Shown piece by piece: positions 24,860 through 34,957 of a DNA stretch of 64,000 nt. Below the pieces are notes generated by a model that was not told where the DNA came from, searched no databases, and worked only from the letters and a program-made list of their open reading frames with translations. The position numbers and the translations under genes were made by a program. Numbering within the stretch: the first letter of the stretch is position 1; the number at the start of each line of letters is the position of its first letter. The stretch comes from a virus. The stretch spans positions 62,001 through 126,000 of IMG/VR virus record IMGVR_UViG_3300012039_000002. One strand, 5' to 3'.

Positions 24860-25926
24860 TGAATAACTATCTATTAAACAAGAAGTCGACAGGTCCTAAC
24901 CGCGGCGCTGTATATTTCGCCAAAGTGCTGAGATTTTATCCTACGACTAATACGGCTGATGCTGTAGAAGCTGTAGATGGCGGCCGGACATTTCCTAACT
25001 GTCCTATATTGTGTTCTGTCCCTGCAGGTTTTGCTTACGGAACGAGATATTATCCAACGCATGACGATCAAAATACAGAAGCTGAATACGTAAATTCTCC
25101 GGGAGACATTTATTGCGTTGCGATGTACGTTGAGAATGATTATAATAGTTGCGTTATTATCGGCTTCATGTTCCCAACGCAAACAACATTGTCAATAGCG
25201 GAATACGGTTTGCATATATTTAGACACGAATCTGATGTTATATGGATGGTTCGTGGAGATGGAACAGTGCAGATCTACCATCCAAGCGGAAGCTTCATAA
25301 AGATTGGCGATGACGATACTAATGAGGTAGATGCCTCAAGAGCTGATGGTGGGCTTTATCCTTCCAGCACAGACGATTTATACCTCAGGCCACCAGATGA
25401 CTATAATAAGGCTAAAACTTCTAATTTATTCATTAATTGGTATAAGGGCCAGAAAGTCAAGCTTGATTCTGATGGCAATATCGTAGCCAGCACAGAGGAC
25501 GCTCAGGGAGCTGTAGTTTCTAGTCTGACAATGACCCCAGATGGCAAAGTCACCGTTTTCTCAACAGATCAGGTTAATGTGAATACGAAAGATATTAACG
25601 TTACAGCGTCAGGCAATGTTGTGGCCAATGTCATAGGCAATGCTGATATTACAGTCGAAGGTGACGTAACTGCTAATGTGACTGGCGACGCGACTGCTAA
25701 TGTGACGGGTGACGCTACGGTAACTGCCAATAAGTCCAATGTCAATGCTCTTACTTCAGTCAATGTTGTCGCTACAACTATTGCTAATATCACCGGAGGT
25801 ACAGGAGTCAATATTACTGCCGTCACAGGGCCTATTGTGATTTCCGCTCCAACGAACAAAGTGCTCGTGCAAGGAACGCATCCGTCAGGCTACACTGCAA
25901 CCAATTTTGGCGTGTACTACAACTAG
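24859..25926 (+). CDS. Baseplate central spike protein
   Basis: This 355-aa protein has an OB-fold-like N-terminal half (RGAVYFAKVLRFYPTTNTA and later NDYNSCVIIGFMFP), then YGLHIFRHESDVIWMVRGDG, which leads into a repetitive beta-helix. From about residue 215 to 335 a V-x-A-N-V/V-T-A-N-V type repeat forms the needle, as in gpV/gp5 C-terminal domains. This trimeric needle pierces the outer membrane. I find no lysozyme domain and no obvious HxH iron-binding tip motif. The gene directly follows the hub gene (overlap TAATG). Confidence 0.85.
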   Translation: MNNYLLNKKSTGPNRGAVYFAKVLRFYPTTNTADAVEAVDGGRTFPNCPILCSVPAGFAYGTRYYPTHDDQNTEAEYVNSPGDIYCVAMYVENDYNSCVIIGFMFPTQTTLSIAEYGLHIFRHESDVIWMVRGDGTVQIYHPSGSFIKIGDDDTNEVDASRADGGLYPSSTDDLYLRPPDDYNKAKTSNLFINWYKGQKVKLDSDGNIVASTEDAQGAVVSSLTMTPDGKVTVFSTDQVNVNTKDINVTASGNVVANVIGNADITVEGDVTANVTGDATANVTGDATVTANKSNVNALTSVNVVATTIANITGGTGVNITAVTGPIVISAPTNKVLVQGTHPSGYTATNFGVYYN

Positions 25927-25937
25927 AAAGAATTTAA

Positions 25938-28688
25938 ATGGCTATATTCAATCCAAATACTAGAAATCTCATAGTGCTTTCTGTGAAGCTGCGATCTGCT
26001 GCAGAGGAAATAGACTATTTGTTTCCTTTGAATCCCAACTCTCTTACTACGAATCAAGCAAGTAGGGTGAGCGCCACATTTACGTACGGGGCTAAAGTAT
26101 TCCAGAATCTTGGAGCTGGGTTGAAGACTATTTCGATTGAAGGTCATACTGGATATCGAATGGATTACGCTAAATATGGAACTCGAGGATTCACAAGTGA
26201 TCTAGCTTCTGGGGCAGAAGACTTAAGTGATAAGGCCAGCCCTCAGGCTGGTAAGAAGCACTGGCTAGATTTGTACGCATTGATTCAGTTGATAAAAGGC
26301 GAAAACAAGTTTATCCGAAAATTCGCGTCTATTTCTGACACTTTCTCCGTTGATAACATCGATAATATTGAGTCAGTAAAGCTAACAGTTCCCGATCAAG
26401 GCATTACGTATGATGTCTTACTTCAAAATGACAGTTTCTTAAGAAATAGGGAGCAACCACACCTCTACAAGTACAAGCTTGATTTCATCGTAGTGCAGGA
26501 ATTTATTGGCGCTCCACGTAAGCGTGAGGAAGTATCTATTGCTCGCCCTGATTTAGGCACGACTGTTAATTTCTGCAAGAAAATGGTAAACGATCTTAAG
26601 AGCATAAAGGATGGGATCAAAAAAGCTGTCTATGCTATTCCCTTTGCCAAAGAGGCTTTTGATCTAGTAGAAGATGGCTTCGTTTTAGCTGAGCAGTCGA
26701 CAACGTATGCAAACTTTTTCATTACACAAGCGAACTCTGCTATTTCAGATCTTCGTCGTCTCGAAAGAATGACTGACGCGGTCAATAAGGTTTCGGCTAA
26801 TGTTGGGCTAATTAAGGGCGTGGTTCTGCAGCTCAAGACTTTCTCTAGTCTCCAGGCGGCATTTTACGAACCATATGTTTCTTTAAAGCATCTTAAGTCA
26901 CAATTGAATTTGCTAAAAACAGCTATGCGTGGCGAGCAAGAGCAGCTAGCTTTTAACGTTAATCTTACAAGACTTGCTTCTATATCTGCGCCGGTTACTG
27001 TTGCTGCGAATAAAGCAACGGTGGCTCAGTTTCAGAAAGATATACGTCAATTAAGCAGAATCACATTCCCTCTTCCAGTAGATCGTGTTGAGGAAATAAC
27101 AACTGACGGTGTGACTAAAATAAACGTTTTCTTTAAGACAGCTCCGTCTTCTCTGGGCGTATCTGGCATGAAGATTTTTGTTGCTAATGATTTCGGAAGC
27201 GAAAACGATCTTGTCGAATCATTTAGCGATAGCAATTTAGTAATGTCGACGAACTATAATACTTCTGGCTTCTTGTACAATTTTGTAATCGAATACAACT
27301 ATACAACTTTTGAATCAATTGTTCAGCCAAGATACAAGAGCATTAAGAGAATATTGATTCAGAAGGGCGAAACGATTGAGACTATAGTAAAGAAATACGC
27401 CGCATCAGAAGCCAATTATTCTCAATCATATCTTTCAGAGGTGGCTTATCTTAATAGAATAGAATATCCATATGTAGTGACTTCAGACAACCCTAATTTT
27501 GAGGCCTATTTTGGTTCATATGGATACAAGATATTCACTACAAGAGGAGAGTTCCTTAGATACATAAACAACATTGACACTACGATATACAACAGCGTAG
27601 ATCTTCCTGTCTACGATGTGACGGACTCTCTTGCGTCAAACTATATTGATCTTGATGATCCAGCAAAATTCTTATTGCAACAGCAAGAGTTGATCGACCA
27701 GATAAGAATAGAGCCAAACACGAAATTTTTTGTACTGCTGTTTAAAGAAACATATTCTAATAGATGCTACGCGCTATTTGGAATCTTTAACTCGACAAAT
27801 GCGCTCCCGTATAAATTGTTCAACGCTGATTCCTATGTGATTTGCGCTCTAGAAAAGGGCAGATCTTACGATGTTGATAACAATGCTTTATTTGAGATAT
27901 TGAGCCCGTATACTGCGACGGGTGACTTAGTTGAATATTATGGGCAAACTGCGTATTTTGAAACACTTACCGATACGCTGTTCAATAATTTAGTTTCTGT
28001 AATAGATCAAATCTATATCGCGAATGTAGGTTCTTTCGTGCAAGTGGGTTCGTTCCCATTCACTCAAGACGACAAGACGTTCCTATCTGGTGATTTAGAC
28101 AATGCTAATTACGCTATTTTAACAAACTTTACAGCAGCTGGGGCGTTAGCTTACAGTGAATATTCAATCGCCGCTTTTAGCGTTTACAAGATATTGACAG
28201 ATGGACAAGAAATTCTTCTTCCTTCTTTGGAGAATACATTCTTGCCGTTTACAGAAGCTTTTTCTAGAGAAGACACATACAAGGTTGATCTTGATGTAAG
28301 ATTCCATTATCTTGATGATGTACATGTGTCTATTCTGCCTCGCCCTGATCTTGGCCCGGGCCCTAATGGATACGAGCAAGGCTATCTAGATTTCAGATTG
28401 ATTAGCGGATTAGACAACATAAAGCAAGCTATTATGAATAGATTAGAATGCCCTCAGGGTGGACTAATTTTACATCGTGATTACGGTTTGCCTGTTTTAC
28501 TTGGCAAGAAAAACACTCTTGAGCACCTCATACTGTTGAGGTACAATTTGTTCAATCAGCTCATGTCAGACTTGCGCGTAAGATCTGTAGACGATATGCA
28601 ACTAAAGAGCGTAGCGGATTATATAAACGCTCAGGCATCTATTACGCTTGTTAATAACGATGAAACAATTGTTAAGACTACTCTATAA
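25938..28688 (+). CDS. Large baseplate protein: LysM and gp25-like wedge domains
   Basis: This 916-aa protein seems to be a fusion. The N-terminal 190 residues are a beta-rich tail domain with a YRMDYAKYGTRG patch; the middle is helical. A LysM-like segment lies at about residues 472-520 (ILIQKGETIETIVKKYAASE), which may bind peptidoglycan or serve structurally. The C-terminal 110 residues resemble gp25/GpW-type wedge proteins (NIKQAIMNRLECPQGGLILH, then DYGLPVLLGK). In many phages these are separate genes. It lies just before baseplate J, as gp25 does in P2- and T4-like orders. Confidence is good for the C-terminal domain. Confidence 0.75.
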   Translation: MAIFNPNTRNLIVLSVKLRSAAEEIDYLFPLNPNSLTTNQASRVSATFTYGAKVFQNLGAGLKTISIEGHTGYRMDYAKYGTRGFTSDLASGAEDLSDKASPQAGKKHWLDLYALIQLIKGENKFIRKFASISDTFSVDNIDNIESVKLTVPDQGITYDVLLQNDSFLRNREQPHLYKYKLDFIVVQEFIGAPRKREEVSIARPDLGTTVNFCKKMVNDLKSIKDGIKKAVYAIPFAKEAFDLVEDGFVLAEQSTTYANFFITQANSAISDLRRLERMTDAVNKVSANVGLIKGVVLQLKTFSSLQAAFYEPYVSLKHLKSQLNLLKTAMRGEQEQLAFNVNLTRLASISAPVTVAANKATVAQFQKDIRQLSRITFPLPVDRVEEITTDGVTKINVFFKTAPSSLGVSGMKIFVANDFGSENDLVESFSDSNLVMSTNYNTSGFLYNFVIEYNYTTFESIVQPRYKSIKRILIQKGETIETIVKKYAASEANYSQSYLSEVAYLNRIEYPYVVTSDNPNFEAYFGSYGYKIFTTRGEFLRYINNIDTTIYNSVDLPVYDVTDSLASNYIDLDDPAKFLLQQQELIDQIRIEPNTKFFVLLFKETYSNRCYALFGIFNSTNALPYKLFNADSYVICALEKGRSYDVDNNALFEILSPYTATGDLVEYYGQTAYFETLTDTLFNNLVSVIDQIYIANVGSFVQVGSFPFTQDDKTFLSGDLDNANYAILTNFTAAGALAYSEYSIAAFSVYKILTDGQEILLPSLENTFLPFTEAFSREDTYKVDLDVRFHYLDDVHVSILPRPDLGPGPNGYEQGYLDFRLISGLDNIKQAIMNRLECPQGGLILHRDYGLPVLLGKKNTLEHLILLRYNLFNQLMSDLRVRSVDDMQLKSVADYINAQASITLVNNDETIVKTTL

Positions 28689-28697
28689 GAGGATGAA

Positions 28698-30569
28698 ATG
28701 ACTGTACAAATCAAGAACGCTGATACGATAAAGACTGACTTCATTAATTTTCTGCGGTCAGCTATAGAAGAGAATGGCGGTCCTAACGTCACTGACTATA
28801 ACATAGGCAGCGTTTTGAACGTCTTAGTGGAGGCGTTTTCAGATGTCCTCGAGAACTATTACTATGATCTCTTTCAAGTTACAAGAGATTCGTTGGAGAA
28901 TATTTACAACGGTTTCAACTTCTTTAAGCAGCCGGGCAAGAAAGCCTTAGTTGAGCTGGCGGTTTATATCGATGCGGATCCGGGCAATTTGGACGTTAAT
29001 GTGTTTTCAATTCCTAGAGGCACTAAAATATCGACGGACGACGGTACGGTTGTCTTTGAAATTATTGACGACTATATTCAACCCACTCAAGTGTCCGGTT
29101 CGGGAGAATTCACAGGCAAGACAGAGTACTTTGCGCATGCGACATGCACTGAGACTGGTACAAGTGGCAACGTAGCTGCCAATGCATTGACAAAATTTGA
29201 TTCTACTATCGTCAACATAAACGGGGTAGCTTATTGGATTAGACACTCCTCAGCTTCTGGTGGCGCCGATTCGGAATCAGAAGAAAATATGAAGCTGAGA
29301 TTTCAGAAATATCTTATATCTCTTAGGAGAGGCACAAAAGAGTCTCTTGAATATGCTTTGGCAACAAACGCGGCTTTCTCAGGACTTATGTATTCTATAA
29401 GCGGTTTTAGATTCCTGTATTTAGTAAAGCAGCCGTATCAGTCTGTTGGTACAAATAATTATCCTGACGATTTGACTCTTTCTAATAAATTCTATCCGTC
29501 GTACACCTTATTTACAAACGACGACTCGTTTAGTAGAGAGCCTTTTTATCTATATGTAGGCGCTGACGAAAAATTCTTTAATCTTCTGTTCTCGACGCAG
29601 ACAGTGCCAGACGACCCTAATCCAGATGCTAACCCTGTTCAAGCGGCAGCCGATGGTCCTGCTGGCTATAAGATAATTGGAATCAATGCTCCTGATTACG
29701 CTGTGGGCAATCCGGGCGGCTATACTCCTGTGAACGGAGGCATAGAATATTACGACGTCATAACACAGACTTGGGAGCAATTGGACGTGTTAAACGTCAC
29801 TTTGTCCGGCGTTGATTGGTACGAATTGATTCCTGAGCAATATTTGTCTTGGACGCTAGATACAACCAGATGGGGCAAGTATCAAATTAGAGATTATAAC
29901 GCATATTTCATAAGAATAAATATGCGAAAAGCCCATGCGGGTCAATTAAATCTAGACGTCTACAAGATTATGACGTATCCATTTCCTGGCTATATTGATG
30001 TCTATTGCTTAAAGAACTATAGGGATTCAGTTACTACAGCGGATAAGACGCTGATTACAGAATCTATTGACAACTATAAAGCTGCGGGCGTAATAACTAC
30101 CGTTTCGCCAGCCACAGTTGTTCAGATGCATCCAATGATTATTATACACACTAGTGATCTCACTAATTCGCTAATACCATCTGATATAGTAGACAACATT
30201 AGGGCAGATGTTATAGCGTTTTCTAACACAAAAAATATTAGTGCAGATTTTGTTAGAAATGAACTTTACGCATATTTGTATCAAAGGTATAATCAATACG
30301 GCAATCTCTACATATATTACAGATATGATCCCTCTATATACGAGGACATAACCAACGAAGTGTTTAAAGAGGGGTTTAAAGATCAAGTTTTAGACGCGTC
30401 TATAAATGAAAAGATTGACTTATTGCTGTCTGACATTTACGTCGTTCGCAATTTGAATGCTTTAGTCAACACATTTACTGACTACCAATACTATGATAGC
30501 GCTCCAAATTATAGTAATTACTATAAAGATCCTGGTGCATCTGCACTGGATACATTCACTGCTTACTAA
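28698..30569 (+). CDS. Baseplate J-like (wedge) protein
   Basis: This 623-aa protein has the baseplate J pattern: helices near residues 5-70 (DYNIGSVLNVLVEAFSDVLE, YYDLFQVTRDSLENIY), the FSIPRGTKISTDDG strand block, THATC-like TCTETGTSGNVAANALT, and the SEENMKLRFQKYLISLRRGT signature near residue 200. An insertion of about 170 residues (about 290-430) interrupts the C-terminal half. gpJ/gp6 proteins form the wedge ring that triggers sheath contraction. AGAGGATG precedes the start. Confidence 0.9.
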   Translation: MTVQIKNADTIKTDFINFLRSAIEENGGPNVTDYNIGSVLNVLVEAFSDVLENYYYDLFQVTRDSLENIYNGFNFFKQPGKKALVELAVYIDADPGNLDVNVFSIPRGTKISTDDGTVVFEIIDDYIQPTQVSGSGEFTGKTEYFAHATCTETGTSGNVAANALTKFDSTIVNINGVAYWIRHSSASGGADSESEENMKLRFQKYLISLRRGTKESLEYALATNAAFSGLMYSISGFRFLYLVKQPYQSVGTNNYPDDLTLSNKFYPSYTLFTNDDSFSREPFYLYVGADEKFFNLLFSTQTVPDDPNPDANPVQAAADGPAGYKIIGINAPDYAVGNPGGYTPVNGGIEYYDVITQTWEQLDVLNVTLSGVDWYELIPEQYLSWTLDTTRWGKYQIRDYNAYFIRINMRKAHAGQLNLDVYKIMTYPFPGYIDVYCLKNYRDSVTTADKTLITESIDNYKAAGVITTVSPATVVQMHPMIIIHTSDLTNSLIPSDIVDNIRADVIAFSNTKNISADFVRNELYAYLYQRYNQYGNLYIYYRYDPSIYEDITNEVFKEGFKDQVLDASINEKIDLLLSDIYVVRNLNALVNTFTDYQYYDSAPNYSNYYKDPGASALDTFTAY

Positions 30570-30581
30570 GAGAGGAATAAG

Positions 30582-32051
30582 ATGTCAACAACGGGCACTA
30601 AAGTATTTAGAGAAATAGCAGCGGCTAAACGGCCTTATTTATTTTTTGCCGATCAAGTGCGGGCAGTTGCTGGCGGTCAAGGATACATAAACAATTCTCT
30701 AGAAGGCACAGAGTGCGATGCTGATGATACGGGCACGGGACAGCTTGTTAAGAGTTTCGGCACTTTTTTCCCTAATTGGCATTTTTATGATTTTTCAGGC
30801 GGCGCCTCGACGGGAATCTCTGCGGTATCTATAGCAAATGGTGTTTGTACAGTAATTGCGACGGGAACAATAGCGGCGTACTCAGGCACTTTATCTGCGG
30901 GCGATATCATTTCTATAAATGGTGTCACATGGGATACGACGCATCCATTCATAAACGGCGCGTGGGTTATAAAGTCTCTGACGACAACGAGTGTTTTGAA
31001 CGATACGATTACGTTTGAAATAGATTTCTTTGACACTATTGCTAATTATACTGGCTTGTTAGGCGGTTCTTTCATAATCGCGGGACCCACGTTTGAAATT
31101 AGGGATAACAGAGCTACTAGTGATGCTAAAGGAATGAGTTGCACGTCACTATTATTCACGCCTATGGAATGCTATAGAGTAAGTACACTTAGCCCGACGT
31201 ATAAGAGAGTGCTCCCTTCAGACTTATACACAAGATTTAAGTTTCAAACAGGTTCGGCTGCAGTGCCGCAAGGCGGGATAAACTCTAATTTGTTCAGTTC
31301 AGAGCTCGCGGACACTTCTGGCAATCCTGTTAAGCCAATTTTGTGGGCATACTTTTTTGGATATAACAGCGAAGTTGTCCCTGGCAACATATTCGAGATT
31401 GTGTTTAATTCGTATGCGGTAGTATTGCGGCCTTCTGGTAGTGGTTCTAACTTAGAATTCGCAATTGTAAAGTTTAGCTGGGGCACAGATCCCGGTACTG
31501 CTACAAATCTTACGTCTTTGACGCCTCAATTTGCTAAATACACTGTCCCGAATACCGCTCAAGGGACAGATCTGGGCTACTTGATCTCAACCAATCCTTC
31601 AATTGGTACAGACAAAGTAACAGAGCTCGCGGTGTCAGACTCGTTTACTTATGACTCAGAGTTTCCCGCTAAGTTTAACTTGAAAATAACGATCAGAAAG
31701 CACCTGTTGTCAGATTCAGTACTTGATGGCACTTATCTGGTTAATTTAATGATTAGTGATAATTATGAAGCTTTTGGTCCCGGCAAGCATTACGATACAG
31801 TATTACATGCGTATATTACGAAACCAACGCCGTTGTACAGCGTGGTTACTGGCTCTTATCCACACGATGCTATGTTAATGCCAATGGTATATTTCAAGTT
31901 CGTCAATATAGATGCTAACTATGTTAACGCCGAATCGCCTTTCGCTAATCCGCCATATCCCGGATCAAGCAAGATTATTCAGGACAACTTGTTTTACAGA
32001 CAAATCAACTCTGCCGCGCTAAATACTGCAGGAAAATCATATCTTTATTAA
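30582..32051 (+). CDS. Unknown 489-aa baseplate-periphery protein
   Basis: I do not recognise the family. The protein is beta-rich, Gly/Thr/Ser-rich, with aromatic residues spread evenly, no signal peptide and no coiled coil. Two large beta regions are visible: about 75-190 (GVCTVIATGTIAAYSGTLSA, TITFEIDFFDTIANYTGLL) and 200-480 (LYTRFKFQTGSAAVPQGG, NLEFAIVKFSWGTDPGTATN). It follows baseplate J and precedes a fibre-adaptor-type gene, so a tail-spike-like or baseplate-attached protein is likely. AGAGG precedes the ATG. Confidence 0.6.
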   Translation: MSTTGTKVFREIAAAKRPYLFFADQVRAVAGGQGYINNSLEGTECDADDTGTGQLVKSFGTFFPNWHFYDFSGGASTGISAVSIANGVCTVIATGTIAAYSGTLSAGDIISINGVTWDTTHPFINGAWVIKSLTTTSVLNDTITFEIDFFDTIANYTGLLGGSFIIAGPTFEIRDNRATSDAKGMSCTSLLFTPMECYRVSTLSPTYKRVLPSDLYTRFKFQTGSAAVPQGGINSNLFSSELADTSGNPVKPILWAYFFGYNSEVVPGNIFEIVFNSYAVVLRPSGSGSNLEFAIVKFSWGTDPGTATNLTSLTPQFAKYTVPNTAQGTDLGYLISTNPSIGTDKVTELAVSDSFTYDSEFPAKFNLKITIRKHLLSDSVLDGTYLVNLMISDNYEAFGPGKHYDTVLHAYITKPTPLYSVVTGSYPHDAMLMPMVYFKFVNIDANYVNAESPFANPPYPGSSKIIQDNLFYRQINSAALNTAGKSYLY

Positions 32052-32062
32052 GAGGTTATAAT

Positions 32063-32779
32063 ATGTCACAGCTATTTAAAAACAACGCAAAATCCAGACT
32101 GGCTAGTTCTATTGCGGCTGATGGGTTGTCATTTACAGTGACTACAGGCGAGGGAGATTTGTTCCCTGTAATGACTGCAGATGATCACCTTCTTGTGACG
32201 TTTGAGAACTCTTCCGGCGGCAAAGAAATAGTTAGGGTCAGTGCCAGATCAGGTGACGATTTTACTATTGCAGGTGACCCAATAGCTGCTGAGCTGCCAA
32301 TAGCAGGCAGAGGCCGGGAAGGCACTGTTGCAAGAGGCTTTTCTGCCGAAGATTTAGTTGAGCTCAGATTAACTGCGGGCTTTATAGACGCTCTTAAAGA
32401 GGGCTCTATAGTGTTTGTTGTTGACGGTGGAGGGTCTGCTATCACGACTGGCTTGAAAGGTTGGATTGAGGCACCTTTTAGCGGGACCATAAAGAGTGCT
32501 AAATTATTTGCCGATGAGATATCGGGTTCAGTAAGCGTCGACATTTATAAGTCTACTTACGACAACTATCCGTTTTCCGCTCCGGCCGACGTAGCCGAAC
32601 TCATATCAACGGGCTTAGATATATCTTCCGGCTATAAAGCTAGATTTAACGACTTAACAGCTACCGGCGCTAATTGGGTGCAACGCAATTTTCTTAAAGG
32701 CGACATATTTATCTTTGATATCGCAGCTTGTTCTGGCTTTACAAAACTCACAGTGTCGTTGACGGTGGATAGATACTAA
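32063..32779 (+). CDS. Tail fibre adaptor with shared N- and C-terminal modules
   Basis: This 238-aa protein is built of two modules that recur in the window. The N-terminal 115 residues (FKNNAKSRLASSIAADG, EIVRVSARSGDDFTI, EGTVARGFSAEDLVELRL) match the N-terminus of the giant protein at 40749 in pattern. The C-terminal 120 residues (IVFVVDGGGSAITTGLKGWI, SVSVDIYKSTYDNYPF) match nearly the whole protein at 54239. The N-terminal module is common in phage fibres as a tail attachment domain. AGAGG lies upstream of the ATG. Confidence 0.7.
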   Translation: MSQLFKNNAKSRLASSIAADGLSFTVTTGEGDLFPVMTADDHLLVTFENSSGGKEIVRVSARSGDDFTIAGDPIAAELPIAGRGREGTVARGFSAEDLVELRLTAGFIDALKEGSIVFVVDGGGSAITTGLKGWIEAPFSGTIKSAKLFADEISGSVSVDIYKSTYDNYPFSAPADVAELISTGLDISSGYKARFNDLTATGANWVQRNFLKGDIFIFDIAACSGFTKLTVSLTVDRY

Positions 32780-32782
32780 GTC

Positions 32783-33106
32783 ATGTTTAATTTTCACGCA
32801 GTAAATACAGCCGAGGTAAATGCTACTTCTCAAGCGCCTGCGCCTCCTGTGTTGACTATAAATACTGCGGAAGACTCAAACTTGCTTTCATGGACGTCGC
32901 CATATTTTACTGATTTCTTTGCTATTTACTGGTCTAAGAAACCCTTTGCTAGTTCAGACGAGCGAGGAGTCAGGACTATTATAGAAAGCATTCCTTCTCC
33001 CGCTGACAACGCAGTTGAAGAAGTCTCATATACTCATGTAATACCTGCTTCATATAGTCTTTCAGTTCTTTATTACAGAGTAGACGCTTACAATAGGAAC
33101 AGTTAA
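32783..33106 (+). CDS. Small Fn3-like virion protein
   Basis: This 107-aa protein is close to a single fibronectin type III domain: PAPPVLTINTAEDSNLLSWT, then DFFAIYWSKKPF and LSVLYYRVDAYNRNS. Such domains are common on phage surfaces. It has no strong ribosome binding site and starts three bases after the previous stop, so it is probably translated by coupling. It overlaps the next start (TTAATG). The C-terminal Fn3-like part of the 54603 protein has a similar pattern. Confidence 0.6.
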   Translation: MFNFHAVNTAEVNATSQAPAPPVLTINTAEDSNLLSWTSPYFTDFFAIYWSKKPFASSDERGVRTIIESIPSPADNAVEEVSYTHVIPASYSLSVLYYRVDAYNRNS

Positions 33107-34956
33107 TGACTCTTTCAAATCAAGTCACAAACTATAACTTCAAGCTAGCTATCTATGAAGAGATTTATCAGAAGACTTTGGATGATCTTCTTCTTAGATT
33201 CACGCCTGAAATTAGACGTCAGTATGAAGAGTCAGAGCTCTGGAAATCATTCGTAGAATCTCTAGCATCTGAATTAGCTCAAGGCAGATTCGAAATAAAA
33301 GAGGCTCTAAAGCAACTAAATGTTCAAAAAGCTATAGATGTCTTTTTGAACTTGTGGGACAGCATTACAGGTATTTCTAGGGCTAATGTGTTTAATCCAG
33401 TTACGGGTGCGATGGAACTAGAAACAGATGAACAATATCGGCAGAGAATAGTAGACAATGTTTTCTGGGATAAAATTTCAAATCTAGCTTTGAAGAAGAC
33501 AATGCTTCTCAAGCTTGGCATCGACGCGGACGTATTGGACGCTGGAATGGACGCCACAAATTTCAAGACTATTCCTGAAAGATCTGTGTCTAAGCACTCT
33601 GCTAATCACGCACCAGTATTTTTGCCGGGCAAAACAGTAAACTTTTATAAGCTAGGCCCTAACGGTCAAGCGACAGTTGTTTCGGACGATGGTACTACGT
33701 TAACATTCACTGATTTTGTGTACGATCCCGGCGGTTTAAACATCCCGGGTACAGGGGCTGGGTATACGTGGGATGTGATGTACGTTGGAAATGATCCGGC
33801 TTTGGAAGACACATTTTGGGCTTCGCCAACAGCAGCTGCTATAGGTCCGCCGACTCCCCCAGCTGTAGAATTGATTACTAATGGGAATTTCTATTCCGGC
33901 GGTGCGGGCTGGTCTACTATAACTCCGGGTGCAGGCACGGTTACATTCGGAGCATACGACGATCCAGACTGGAGTCCGCCAACTATCTATAGTGCTATGG
34001 TTACCGGGGATGACGGTACGTTGAGACAAGCTATAGCTACAACGCCGGGAAATACATACACAATAATTTGGTCAACGTATTCAGTGAACGGCACTTTCTG
34101 GTTGAATGCTTCTTCGGGCGCAGCGTGGCCGCCCTCGCATGACCTTTTATACGTTGCCAGAACTACTCATGCTCCTCACTATCATGATAGTCCGTTTACT
34201 ACAGTCACTACGTCTCATCAATTTGTTGCTACATCAGCTACTACGTACATTGATTTTTATGTGGGATTAGTTGGAAATTATGGCTCTCTAGCGCATGTTT
34301 CGGTTATCGATTCTACGCTTATGGCCGGTATAGAATCAACTATAACTCATGGGCCAGTAGCTAATTTCGCGTACTTGTTTATTCCACCGCCCAATGAAGG
34401 AATGACACTTAAGTTTCTTAATTCTGGCGCTCAAGGAACTCTTGTAAGTGATATCGCTGGCGTTATAGAGTTTGAACTAATTGCGGGAATGCCGATAATA
34501 AATGATGTTGTCGCTCTCATATCGCCAACAGCTGGCACATGGTCTTATACTGTGCTTTCAGACGCACCGTCTCTAGTTACATCAGCTTCAGCGTTTATAC
34601 ACTCAAAGCTTTTATCTAATATATACAGCGTGAATCTTGGTGTTGGCACTCTTCAAGACGATAGGCTGAATGAGATTTATAATGCTATCTATCCGCTTGC
34701 AGCTATTGGGAATGTGCTTACAAAAATACTTCAAGATACGGCAGCTTCATTCAACGACTGGAATTTGGAATTTGGCAATATTACATACGGGCCGATTTTT
34801 ATGGGTACAGATCTTCCAGGAAGCAAAGACACTAATAGCAATTGGGCTGTTTTGGAAGAGCTGCAGGTTTCTAATCAATGGACTATGGGAGACGAAAAGC
34901 TATTCTCTGATAACGCTGGTCCAGATGACATCGTTACTTTAACAAGGACATCATAA
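33106..34956 (+). CDS. Tail protein I-like protein with inserted jelly-roll module
   Basis: This is a 616-aa protein. The N-terminal 155 residues are helical (YNFKLAIYEEIYQKTLDDLL, LWKSFVESLASELAQ) and resemble proteins that link wedge and fibres (gpI-type place after gpJ). Residues about 262-410 read like an inserted carbohydrate-binding jelly roll: LITNGNFYSGGAGWSTITPG, then VTGDDGTLRQAI and TSHQFVATSATTYIDFYVG. The remainder is beta-rich. The combination fits an adaptor carrying a sugar-binding domain on the baseplate; only the position and these patterns support it. Confidence 0.55.
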   Translation: MTLSNQVTNYNFKLAIYEEIYQKTLDDLLLRFTPEIRRQYEESELWKSFVESLASELAQGRFEIKEALKQLNVQKAIDVFLNLWDSITGISRANVFNPVTGAMELETDEQYRQRIVDNVFWDKISNLALKKTMLLKLGIDADVLDAGMDATNFKTIPERSVSKHSANHAPVFLPGKTVNFYKLGPNGQATVVSDDGTTLTFTDFVYDPGGLNIPGTGAGYTWDVMYVGNDPALEDTFWASPTAAAIGPPTPPAVELITNGNFYSGGAGWSTITPGAGTVTFGAYDDPDWSPPTIYSAMVTGDDGTLRQAIATTPGNTYTIIWSTYSVNGTFWLNASSGAAWPPSHDLLYVARTTHAPHYHDSPFTTVTTSHQFVATSATTYIDFYVGLVGNYGSLAHVSVIDSTLMAGIESTITHGPVANFAYLFIPPPNEGMTLKFLNSGAQGTLVSDIAGVIEFELIAGMPIINDVVALISPTAGTWSYTVLSDAPSLVTSASAFIHSKLLSNIYSVNLGVGTLQDDRLNEIYNAIYPLAAIGNVLTKILQDTAASFNDWNLEFGNITYGPIFMGTDLPGSKDTNSNWAVLEELQVSNQWTMGDEKLFSDNAGPDDIVTLTRTS

Positions 34957-34957
34957 T

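Noticed and set aside
24859-25926. Possible gp5-like lysozyme in the spike gene
   Set aside because: The sequence between the OB-like part and the beta-helix is too short for a lysozyme domain and shows no catalytic pattern.
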